Below, in pieces: positions 1-7,922 of a stretch of 64,000 bases of DNA. A program made the position numbers and the translations under genes. Source of the stretch: Betaproteobacteria bacterium (GTDB lineage Bacteria; Pseudomonadota; Gammaproteobacteria; Burkholderiales; Usitatibacteraceae); contig JADKJR010000038.1 of the NCBI GenBank assembly GCA_016720925.1, forward strand, positions 1 to 64,000, read 5' to 3'. Numbering within the stretch: the stretch's first letter is position 1; each line of letters begins with the position of its first letter. A model generated the notes under the pieces. It was not told where the DNA came from and searched no databases. It was given only the letters and a program-made list of their open reading frames with translations.

Positions 1-215
1 TGCGTCCGGTTCGCCCCTCGAAGTAGACCAGCAGCAGCGTCAACAGCGCCAGCAGGGAGAACGATCGACCGTATTGTCGGATTGCTGTGTGAAAACTTGG
101 CAGGGACTCAGCCAGCTGGGTCGGGTTGGGATGATCATAGAACAGGGTGCCGGGCCCGGGCCCGTCAGCGACAGCGAGGCGGGCAGTGGGGGAATTGCCA
201 AGCGCCTTGTTCGAT
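1..215 (-). CDS. possible partial membrane protein running off the left edge
   Basis: The minus strand reads openly to base 1. It shows the run LFYDHPNPTQLAESLPSF followed by a hydrophobic helix (SLLALLTLLLVYFEG). That looks like the junction of a soluble segment and a transmembrane segment of a larger protein. No family was recognised. The start cannot be set because this part of the window is rich in indels. It lies downstream of, and on the same strand as, the NHL-repeat and tetraheme cytochrome genes, so it could belong to the same transcription unit. It could also be a chance open frame. Confidence 0.25.
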
Positions 216-764
216 CGGTTCACCACATCCCATCCGTCTGCCCTCTTTTGCCCAATTAGAAAAACACCAAGTGCCGCCCACGATGTCGGTGGCAAGAGTT
301 TGGGGATGGTAAACATAAAGCTGCGCCAAACCATCGGGAACGCTTCAGAGCAGAGGCTCGGTTCCGCATCTGTCGTTGCACGTAGGATGCAGATGCCCTC
401 CGAAACTGGGCTCGCGTGTGGTGAATTCACATCAATTATCTGTAGCTGGTGGAAAAATAATATGTCTTTGAAGCCGGTGAACCAGGACGACGTGGTTTCC
501 TGTGCGTGACACGGCCCCGGCGACCGCAAATCGGGGCGAAAGCCCGCCATGGCGGGCGCGTAACATCTTGAGGCGCGATTTCAGACCGCAATGCGCGTCC
601 GGAAACACCTGGGCCGGCGCGCGATATTGCCGAAGCGCTTCGCCGGCGCTTGGCGGCAACGGCAAAGGCGCCATCCTTCGTCCCGCGCCCCACGGTCTAA
701 CCAGGGCGCGGTATCGCTGTGGTGTGTTTTTTTTTCCAGCCAGGCACGCGTAACCGAACCCGCA
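216..764. other. no assignable gene
   Basis: Several overlapping open frames occur here on both strands, but none has recognisable family motifs, a convincing ribosome binding site or a consistent frame. Given the indel load to the right, a frameshifted gene could be hidden here. I could not reconstruct one. Confidence 0.4.
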
Positions 765-1800
765 TCAGATCTTGTTGGGAGCAACACGGCTGGCAACGAC
801 TATGGCGATAATCTCGATATTGAATTTTGGATCGGCGTAGCGTTTGAACAGGTGCCACGTTGTCGTGAAGTGGATCTTGATCCCTGCCGGCGGGCTGAGG
901 CCCTTCGCCCTTATCGGGTTGTCCGAATGTTCCATCATCGGGCGGCCATCGGCTTCAAAGGCCTGACATGTTCTGGGAATTCCGCCACTCCCACCACAGA
1001 CAGACGACCGGTGGCGGCCTCGCTGGCGGTGCCCTCTGGCCGCGCGAACTTCGGCGTGTCCACCCGCTTCGACATAGACGACACACCGATTTGCCGTCCG
1101 GCGGTGAAGCGCTGTACGCGAAATTGCTGGTTTCCACGACAGACATCACCGATCGAGTGGCGACCGGTGGGGGGAACAGTTCACCTTCCTTCGAGCCCGG
1201 TTTGCCGAACTTGACGTAATTTGCCGGTGTGCTTGTTCAGCACATGCACTTGGTGGTGAAGGATGTCGACGGCGTGAGCCTCGCCGGCGATGACGGTAAT
1301 CGGTCGGCCCGGAATTGGTCCTACTCGCCATGGGCGCCCTTGTACCGGTTGTCACGATCGTAAATGAGTACCTGGTTCTTGCCGGTGTCGGTGACGTGTT
1401 GGTGCAGTCGGTATCAATGGTTACGTTGATCAGCGGCTTCATTTTTCCGCCGCCGGACCGGTGAACATGCTGAACTGTTGCCCGGCGAGGTCGAAAATGG
1501 CGGCCCCGCCCTCTTGCTGTCCACGGCGTAGAGCCGGCCTTCGAAAGTGCGCGACACCGTAAATCTGCGCCAGACTCTGGCCTTTTTCCTCGCCGGCGGC
1601 GACAAATTGCGCGGATTCACTGCGTTTGGCGGCAATCCACGTTCGCCGGTAAGGTCACCAGATGCTGGAAACGCGAAGTGGATTAGGCGGAGGCGGGTGA
1701 AAGTCACCGTTGAGGTCCTGCCGGTTTTTCTCTGCGGCGGCGCGCCCGCGCGACCGCCAGCCTGGCAATGATCAAATTTTAGCGAAAGATATGGCCTGCC
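765..1800 (-). pseudogene. NHL-repeat (six-bladed propeller type) protein, frameshifted
   Basis: Read on the minus strand across several frame changes, this stretch gives successive NHL-type blades: a segment reading IFDLAGQQFSMFTGPAAEK, then VTDTGKNQVLIYDRDNRYKG, then AHAVDILHHQVHVLNKHTGK, then YVKFGKPGSKEGELF, then QFRVQRFTA, then FARPEGTASEAATGRLSVV. It ends with NPKF-type sequence and a TGA at 767-765. NHL propellers are usually exported binding or scaffold proteins and recur beside multiheme cytochrome clusters. The N-terminus is uncertain; a short hydrophobic stretch near 1790 may be an export signal. Frames change about every 100-150 bases while blade spacing is kept, which points to sequence indels more than decay. 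The partner is probably the tetraheme cytochrome upstream on the same strand. Confidence 0.5.
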
Positions 1801-2128
1801 ACGGCGGTAGGCGAACTCAAAGGTCACGAGTATCGATTCCTGTGAAAGTGTGGAAAACGATACCTGTTACGCCGTAAGCTCCCAGGACGCCATCAAGGCG
1901 CCCGCATGATTAATAAATCTTCTACATGCGGTCGTCCATGCCCGATGACAGGCAAGTCGGCTACCATCAAAAAAAACTCTTTTGCATGATCCCACGATGG
2001 CAAGGGAGATCACCAACGAGGGAAACCAGCAACGGAGGTCATTACAAGACTGCTGGCCACTGCAGGGTGCGCCGCAAACCCACTGAACACGCAACGCACT
2101 GTTCAACGTTTGGAACCTTACCAACAAG
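1801..2128. other. intergenic stretch between cytochrome and NHL genes
   Basis: Nothing assignable was seen. It may contain the promoter and signal-peptide codons of the NHL gene. The frames here carry no recognisable motif. Confidence 0.4.
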
Positions 2129-2778
2129 CTAATTGGCGCTGGCAGGTTTGCATACCGAGCTCGATGCCATCAGGGAGCTTTGACAAGCTTTCCAGCCGCG
2201 GCCGCCGAAACGTGTTATACGTCGTGGCAGGATGCGCGCACTCCATTTTTCCACCGTGCGACATATTGCTGGCAATCTGCCAACGCGGGTCTGTGCCGGA
2301 CCCAATTGTCACCACTGGCATCGTAATCGCATTCAGCGCCGTCAGCCGTCGCCAATGCGGCGTCGCCACGTAAACCCGATCAGATGGTCGTTTGTGAGGT
2401 TGATACCGAGATTATCCGCCGGTGAGAAGCGTCGTTCCTGTTGCCACCGCCGAAACTATTCCACCGCAACCGTGCCATCCACGGGGCAGGAAGGCAAAGT
2501 TTCGATCTTCGATCCATCTGGGCAATCTGGAGTTCGTGGTTGACGATGTATATACGGTGTAAGTCGCGACAAAGTTCGCGTGGTTCCGTAGCGGCGCGTC
2601 CGCGATCGGCCCGTATTAGTGCGGCGCGTGGCGAGACAACGCAAATTTGCCCGCCGGACCACGCGGCCACCGGGAAATCATGCGCCGATCCAACGGTGGT
2701 GCCGGCACTCGATGCCAGTCCCGCCAGCGCCAGCGCGGCGCCCAACAAACTGCTTCAATTGCGCTTCTCCATATTCAT
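2129..2778 (-). pseudogene. tetraheme c-type cytochrome, doubled-CXXCH type, frameshifted
   Basis: The minus strand opens with MNMEKRN, then an in-frame TGA, then a strong signal peptide (SSLLGAALALAGLASSAG). Four heme sites follow once single-base shifts are allowed. They are CVVCHAPHNTG (near 2627-2645), SKLCLSCHDGTVAV (2472-2500), ECA-CHDVYNTF (2221-2240) and a C-terminal CKTCHAN plus stop (2129-2152). Between sites 2 and 3 the sequence NLGINLTNDHLIGFT matches the usual NDHP-F segment of this family. About 215 residues with four hemes is the normal size. Such proteins are periplasmic or extracellular electron carriers; some tetraheme relatives polymerise into filaments, which cannot be judged here. 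A weak FNR-like site (2918-2931) sits upstream with a plausible -10. Confidence 0.6.
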
Positions 2779-3177
2779 TGCCTTACTCTTATAAGACGCT
2801 TGGTTGAAATGCACAAACAGGTCCAAATTTTTATAGGCCAATTCTCATTTTCTTAGGCCTGACTTTTTGACCGGCGCCGACGATTTGAATATTTTGTGAA
2901 AAGTTTTGCACTGGTATTTGATCCATCACAAAACTGCCTGCTGGTTAGCTGGACGAGCATTGCACTGTCGCTCTTTGATGCATCGCAAGCGATCCGCAAT
3001 GGAGTCACAACTTGGGGTCATCAAGAAAATAGGTGCCAATTGATGATTGCACTCTGTGGAAAAAGTGGTGCGTTTGTTGTCCCTCAAACTGCCTGACACG
3101 CGGAGAGGCATGCGCGACCAAGTAAGATTCCTGGCACGCGCGAGGCGTCGCACGGTACAATGTAAGGATAGGGCGTC
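2779..3177. promoter_or_regulatory. divergent intergenic region, cytochrome / rquA
   Basis: This AT-richer gap separates the tetraheme cytochrome (minus) from rquA (plus). At 2918-2931 there is TTGATCCATCACAA, an FNR-type box with two mismatches. Read toward the cytochrome, it is followed after 22 bases by CAAAAT, the spacing of a class II FNR promoter. A second weak site, TTGATGCATCGCAA, lies at 2975-2988. Neither is as good as the perfect boxes elsewhere in the window. Confidence 0.35.
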
Positions 3178-3984
3178 ATGAGAACACTGCAGCTGACGTT
3201 ACCGGAAGCAACGCGTGCAGGCGTTCATTGGTTGGCGCAACAACAGGCAGAAGCCAAGAAAAATATGAGTGTTGGGGCAGTCAAGGTCAGCTTCGATTTA
3301 CCGCCCCCCGCGCGTCCCGCGCATCTAGAGAAGACCTATCGGTGGGCCTACGTGTCCGCGAAGACGGTGAAGATTTTCGAACGGCAATGGTTGGTGAATG
3401 CACGATCCTGCGAGGAATCTCTCCCCTCGGTTGCGCGACGCCACGCTGGATGAACTTAGCCAACACATTCGAGGACGCCACCCCTGCAGATTGCTTGCGT
3501 GTATGGCGATTTTCCTCGCGGCGTGATGGGACGGCTCGCGCGAGGCGCTACGCTGGACGTGGTGGACGTGCTGCCAATCCAGCTCGACAACCTGCGCAAA
3601 AAACTCGCGCAAGACGCGCGCGTCACGCCGGTGTTGTGCGATTCTGCCGATCTCCGATTCGCCGATGCGACCTACGATCAGACCATCCTGTTTTTCCTGT
3701 TGCACGAGCAGCCCGAAGCAGTGCGCAGGCGGACACTAAGCGAGGCGGTGCGGGTCACGCGGCCTGGCGGCAGGATTGTCATCGTCGACAAATATCACTA
3801 GCCGAAACGCTTTCATCCGCTGCGGTATCTGTTCCAGCCGGTGTTGCACGTGCTGGAGCCGTTCGCGCTGGACCTGTGGAATCACGACCTGACAACGTGG
3901 TTGCCGGACACAATTCGCCCCGAGCAGCTCCGGAAGGAAACCTCGTTTGGCGGGTTGTATCAGAAGGTAGTCATCACGGTTTGA
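3178..3984 (+). pseudogene. rquA: RquA, rhodoquinone biosynthesis protein (frame-disrupted)
   Basis: This methyltransferase-like enzyme converts ubiquinone to rhodoquinone, the low-potential quinone used by fumarate reductase. Hallmarks of the family are visible: LEKTYRWAYV followed by FERQWLVN, a motif I region reading LQIACVYGDF in place of the usual glycine-rich loop, LDVVDVLPIQL, FFLLHEQPEAVRRRT and RPGGRIVIVD. The C-terminus FGGLYQKVVIT is also typical. Three small insertions at about 3400-3484 throw the frame out and then restore it. An in-frame TAG at 3799-3801 interrupts a region that is otherwise conserved beyond it (PKRFHPLRY onward). With these ignored the protein is 268 residues, close to normal. 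The gene is convergent with frdABCD, the enzyme its product would serve. The breaks may be sequence errors. Confidence 0.85.
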
Positions 3985-4000
3985 GACCCGCCCCAAACTT

Positions 4001-4071
4001 CCGTAGATCGCCATCTGGCGGGGCGTTTCAGGCATTTTCGGCCGAAAAGTCCCGCCAGTGCTGGGGTTTAA
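4001..4071 (+). repeat. dispersed intergenic palindromic repeat, copy 1
   Basis: Begins CGTAGATCGCCATCTGGCG, folds through GTTTCAGGC / GCCGAAAAG, and ends CGCCAGTGCTGGGGTTT. It lies between the convergent rquA and frdD genes. It is a member of the ~70-bp family seen at seven other sites in this window. Confidence 0.75.
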
Positions 4072-4122
4072 TCCCCGGACACGGCGGCTCAGAATGATCC
4101 GCCTCTAATCCTGAGGTGTTGA

Positions 4123-4477
4123 CTACCAGCCGAGGCGAAGCAGGGCGTAGCCTGTCGCCAGCGTTCCGACCAGCGCGCCGCCGTAGCAAATCAGTTTGGC
4201 GCCGAGGCCGGCGTGGATGCCGATATCGTGCAGGGTGTGGAAAATCCGGTGCACGCTGTGCCACAGGAACAGCGAAATGATCACGAACAGGAAGCCTTTG
4301 CCGGCCCAGTTCTGCGAGAACGCCAGCACCTGCGAATAGCTCAACATGTCGCGCGACAAGAAAGTCCCCTAGGCGCGGCAATGCCGGTAATAAACACCAG
4401 CACGGCGCCGATCAGTGCGGACAGCATCCGCCCGCGCCAAACAGGGCCCAGAAGATGGGAGCATTCGAGCGTTTCAT
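4123..4477 (-). pseudogene. frdD: fumarate reductase membrane anchor subunit D, frameshifted
   Basis: FrdD is one of the two hydrophobic anchors that bind the quinol site and hold FrdAB on the cytoplasmic membrane. The N-terminus MKRSNAPIFWALFGAGG matches the family, and the C-terminal half shows VLAFSQNWAGKGFLFVIIS, LWHSVHRIFHTLHD and a final helix. The corrected length is 118 residues, against 119 in E. coli. One shift occurs after GAGG (about 4425) and another near 4365-4370. The ATG overlaps the frdC stop (ATGA). It is the last gene of frdABCD. Confidence 0.85.
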
Positions 4478-4869
4478 GATGCCAACCTCGCGGCAACTAG
4501 CAAAAACAGCAGGCTCGCGCAACGGTGCGGCAAGGCCGGTACGGGTGATGGTGGTCGCCTTCACGCGTTCGCCACCGATCAGCATCGGCGGCAGCGTGCG
4601 CGGCATGATGTTGAACCAGGTCCAGGTGTGATACAGGAATCCAGCCAGCAGCACCACGTGCAGCACAATGGAAAGCGGGCTCGTCAGGAACCCCAGCCAC
4701 CTGTTCCATGCCGCCTCGCCTCGGCCAGCGCAATCACGCCCTGCAGCAGGATGAGCGCGTAGGCGGCGACAAAAAATGCCGTGCCCTCATGCACCATGTA
4801 CTCGACAAAGAAGGGGTTCTTTCGCCACCAGCCGCCCATCGGCCTCAGGTAGGGTCGCCGCGCGCTCAT
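4474..4869 (-). pseudogene. frdC: fumarate reductase membrane anchor subunit C, frameshifted
   Basis: FrdC pairs with FrdD to form the quinol-oxidising membrane domain. The start MSARRPYLRPMGGWWRKNPFF corresponds to the RPYVRPM start of the family. Next come HEGTAFFVAAYALILLQGV, then, in another frame, LHVVLLAGFLYHTWTWFNIMP, and the end ASLLFLLVAARLAS before a TGA. Start and stop are 396 bases apart, giving 131 residues, the exact E. coli length, although the middle changes frame near 4690 and again near 4530. Its start overlaps the frdB stop as ATGA, which is tight translational coupling. Confidence 0.85.
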
Positions 4870-5620
4870 TTTCCGGTCCCTTTCGGTGCGACGAAGCGCA
4901 GGAAATAATCCTTGGCGCTCTCGGTCTTGTTGATGTTGACGGCATTGGCCGGATCGACGTTCTTCGGACACACCTCGGAGCAGTAGCCGACCGCGGTGCA
5001 GTTGAACACGCCCTCCTCGGCATGCACCAGCGGCATCCGCTGTTCCTTGCCGCTGTCGCGCGAATCGAGGTTGTAGCGATGCAGCAGCGCCATCGCGCCG
5101 GGACCGATGAATTTCGAATTGAGGCCGTACTGCGGGCAGGCGGCGTAGCACAGCATGCAATTGATGCAGGAACTGAATTGCTCAAACGTCCAGCTCCGCG
5201 GGCGTCTGCAGGTATTCGCCCTCGGCCAGCGCGCGTGGCTTTTCCGGGATGATGTAGGGCTTGATGCTTTCCAGCTTCTGGATGAAGTCATCCAGGACGA
5301 TGACCAGATCGCGCTCGATCGGAAAATGCGCCAGCGCTTCGACGCGCACGGTGTTCGGGTAAAGATCGCGCAGGAAAGGTCTGGCAGCTCAGTTTTGGCA
5401 CGCCGCCGATCATCATGCCGCAACTGCCGCAGATGGCCATGCGACAGGACCAGCGAAAGGACAGCGAGCCATCGAGTTCATCCTTGATGTACTGCAGGCC
5501 TTGCAGCACCGACATGTCGTCGGTAAACGGCACGATGAAGTCCTGATGGACGGGCTCCTTGTCCTTCTCCGGCCGGTAGCGCAGGACTTCAATGCTGATG
5601 TTCCTGGTCACGGCATTCAT
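4866..5620 (-). pseudogene. frdB: fumarate reductase iron-sulfur subunit, frameshifted
   Basis: FrdB relays electrons from quinol to the flavin of FrdA through three Fe-S clusters. The N-terminal half carries the [2Fe-2S] ligands in RWSCRMAICGSCGMM. The C-terminal half carries CINCMLCYAACPQYGLN and GYCSEVCPKNVDP for the [4Fe-4S] and [3Fe-4S] clusters. Sequence similarity is to the bacterial fumarate reductase branch. Frame changes occur near 5390 and near 5190, where LDV-EQFSSCINC resumes, without loss of conserved residues. About 250 residues after correction. It overlaps frdA by ATGA at 5617-5620. Confidence 0.88.
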
Positions 5621-7409
5621 GCCTTTCGCCTCTGCTGCCGCTTCGGCTTTTCGCCCGCCGGCGCCCGTAGGCGCGAACCGCAGGCTGGGAATGGGTGATC
5701 TTCACCTCGCCGTAACTAATCACCGGCGTGTCCTGGCCGGGCATACGTCGCCAGCGAGTGCTTGAGGTAATTGACGTCGTCGCGCTCCGTATAGCCATCC
5801 AGGCGCTGGTGTGCGCCCGCGCGATTCCTTGCGATGCAGCGCCGAAACCGCCATGGCCTGCGCGACTTCGAGCTGGTAGCCGAGTTCAATCGCCAGCAGC
5901 CACTCGGTATTAAACACGCTAGACTTGTCTTCCACCTTGACATTCTTGAATCGCTCGCGCAATTCGCCAGCTTGTCGCAGGTCCGCTGCATTTCATCACC
6001 CATGCGATAGATGCCGCAGCCGCGCTCCATGGTTTCCGCCATTTCGCGCCGCAACGAAATGCGCGTTCGGTGCCTTGCCTTGCCTTCAGCCTTCACCACG
6101 TTGAGCGCGCGTTGCTGCGCGATGTCTGCCTGTTTCCGCAGCGTGGCGTGTTGCCGGGCGCCACGGATTTGGCGAATTTTGCCGCTTGCTCGCCGGCCAC
6201 CTTGCCGAACACGCACAGCTCGGCCAGCGAATTCGAGCCCAGCCGGTTGGCGCCATGGATGCCGACGCTGGAACACTCGCCGGCAGCATAGAGGCCGGGC
6301 AGCGGCGCGGCGCAATTGCCGTCGACCGTGATGCCGCCCATCGTGTAGTGCACCGCGGGACGGACCGGAATCGGCGTCTGTGCCGGATCAACGCCGAGGA
6401 ACTCCTCGGCCAGTTCGTAAATCTGCGGCAGGCGCTCACGCAGGTATTTTTCGCCGAGGTGGCGCAGATCCAGATGCACCACCGAGCCGTGAATGCCCTC
6501 GATGGTGCGGCCCTTCTGCTGCTCGTACCAGAACGCCTGGCTCAGGCGATCGCGCGGACCGAGTTCCATCGCCTTGTTGACCGGCTTCGGCATCGCCGGG
6601 CCCGAGGCCATAGTCCTGCAGATAGCGATAGCCGTCCTTGTTGACCAGGAATCCGCCTTCGCCGCGGCAGGCCTCGGTGAACAGCAGGCCGGTGCCCGGC
6701 ATGCAGGTCGGGTGGTATTGCACGAATTCCATGTCGCGCAGCGGCACGCCGTGGCGATAGGCCAGCGCCATGCCGTCGCCGGTGACGATGCCGCCGTTGG
6801 TGTTCTCGCGGAACACGCGGCCGGCGCCGCCGGTGGCGATGATCACCGACTTGGCTTCGATCAGGGTGAATTCGCCGGACGCAATCTCGATCGCCAGCAC
6901 GCCCTGTACGCGGCCATCCTCCACCAGCAGTTCGACGCAGAAATGTTCGTCGAAACGCTTGATCGACGGGTACTTGATCGAGGTCTGGAACAGCGTGTGC
7001 AGCATGTGGAAGCCGGACTTGTCCGCGGCAAACCAGGTGCGCTCGATCTTCATGCCGCCGAAGGCGCGCACGTTGATGTGACCATCGGGTTTGCGGCTCC
7101 ACGGGCAGCCCCAATGCTCAAGCTGCACCATTTCCTCGGCGCAATTCGCAACAAAATAATCGACGACATCCTGTTCGCACAGCCAGTCGCCACCGGCGAC
7201 GGTATCGTGAAAATGATGTTCCAGGCTGTCATGCGCCTGCACCACACCGGCCGAACCGCCTTCCGCCGCCACCGTGTGGCTGCGCATCGGATAGACCTGG
7301 AGATGAGCGCAATCTTCAAGTTCGGGTCGGATTCGGCAACCGCAATGGCCGCGCGCAATCCCGCTCCGCCTGCTCCAATAATTGCTACATCCGCCTTGAA
7401 TACTTCCAC
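5617..7409 (-). pseudogene. frdA: fumarate reductase flavoprotein subunit, multiple frameshifts
   Basis: FrdA reduces fumarate to succinate on covalent FAD. The start was chosen as the GTG at 7409, because an AGGGG lies just upstream and MEVFKADVAIIGAGGAG aligns with the family N-terminus. Visible features are the FAD-linking HTVAAEGG, HFHDTVAGGDWLCEQ, GGMKIERTWFAADK, the active-site YHPTCMPGTG, CRGEGGFLVN, and AMELGPRDRLSQAFW with HYTMGGI. The last two mark it as FrdA, not SdhA. At least seven single-base shifts (near 7290, 6603, 6150, 5970, 5818, 5755 and 5665) each restore conserved sequence. No in-frame nonsense mutation was noticed. The pattern favours sequence error over decay. A perfect FNR box lies 82 bases upstream. 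Confidence 0.92.
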
Positions 7410-7420
7410 AAGTCCCCTTT

Positions 7421-7774
7421 TCACGGCTTGAACGCGGCTTGAGCCAAGCCCCTTTTGAATTTGCAGGTTAGATCATTGCCGCGCACGGGGTTGATACAGA
7501 TCAAACTTTTGTGCTCTTCTTCCGTGCCGTCCTCAAACTTCACCTTGGGTGCCTTGGTGATGTTGTCGATCAGCTTGGCTTCAGCGTCGGTCTTGCCTTT
7601 CCACTTCGACGCGGACTTTTTGATAAGAGGGCCCTTTTTTTGCCTTGTCAATCGCGTGGCATTTCATGCAGCCACTCTTCTTGGCCAGGGCTTGTGCGGC
7701 GTCGGCATCGGCGGCTACAGCAGGGGTTGCACTATAACAATACAAAATACAATAAAACTTCGTTTGATCCACAT
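7421..7774 (-). pseudogene. monoheme cytochrome c, class I type, frameshifted
   Basis: A short exported electron carrier. The likely start MWIKRSFIVFCIVIVQP gives a signal peptide, then a frame change leads into AVAADADAAQALAKKSG and a single heme site CMKCHAIDKAKKGPSY. A second shift (about 7625) precedes KWKGKTDAEAKLIDNITK and KVKFEDGTEEEHK. The usual C-terminal helix after this point was not found. The frame instead runs through the frdA FNR box to a stop at 7421, so the true end may lie near 7501. It sits just upstream of frdA on the same strand and could donate electrons within the same respiratory unit. The start codon overlaps an FNR-type box. Confidence 0.65.
7491..7504. promoter_or_regulatory. 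FNR-type box upstream of frdA
   Basis: TTGATACAGATCAA is a perfect TTGAT-N4-ATCAA dyad, centred about 88 bases before the frdA GTG. It predicts activation of frdABCD when oxygen is low, by an Fnr/Dnr-family protein. A candidate -10 (TAACCT) lies 20 bases downstream on the minus strand; 22 would be ideal, and an indel here is possible. Confidence 0.8.
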
Positions 7775-7777
7775 CAA
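7764..7777. promoter_or_regulatory. FNR-type box between cytochrome c and cbcL-like gene
   Basis: TTGATCCACATCAA is a perfect dyad in the divergent region. It overlaps the proposed ATG of the minus-strand cytochrome c gene (7774-7772), and is about 145 bases before the cbcL-like ATG. It could activate one gene and block the other. Confidence 0.75.
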
Positions 7778-7790
7778 GAGCGATCTTAAT

Positions 7791-7804
7791 TTGATCGGCA
7801 TCAT
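7791..7804. promoter_or_regulatory. second FNR-type box, one mismatch
   Basis: TTGATCGGCATCAT differs from the TTGAT-N4-ATCAA consensus at the final base. It lies 13 bases from the perfect box at 7764-7777, so two dimers could bind in tandem. Confidence 0.55.
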
Positions 7805-7922
7805 TGCACACGGCGCGTTAAAAGCTGCAGTCGACCTGACTTGCTATTTATTGCCGCCTGAATCCGCTTTTTAAGGGCTTGTCGCGAATAGCGCGCGTGA
7901 ACTGCAAAGGGAAAAATACAAA

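Noticed and set aside
530..570. possible ninth copy of the palindromic repeat
   Set aside because: GCCCGCCATGGCGGGC is palindromic, but it lacks the TTTCAGGC core and the conserved end.
591..1214. 207-residue plus-strand open frame
   Set aside because: Arg/Pro-rich shadow of the NHL gene on the other strand; no motif or ribosome site.
3228..4097. 289-residue plus-strand open frame over rquA
   Set aside because: Out-of-frame shadow created by GC bias; the true protein reads in the other frame with family motifs.
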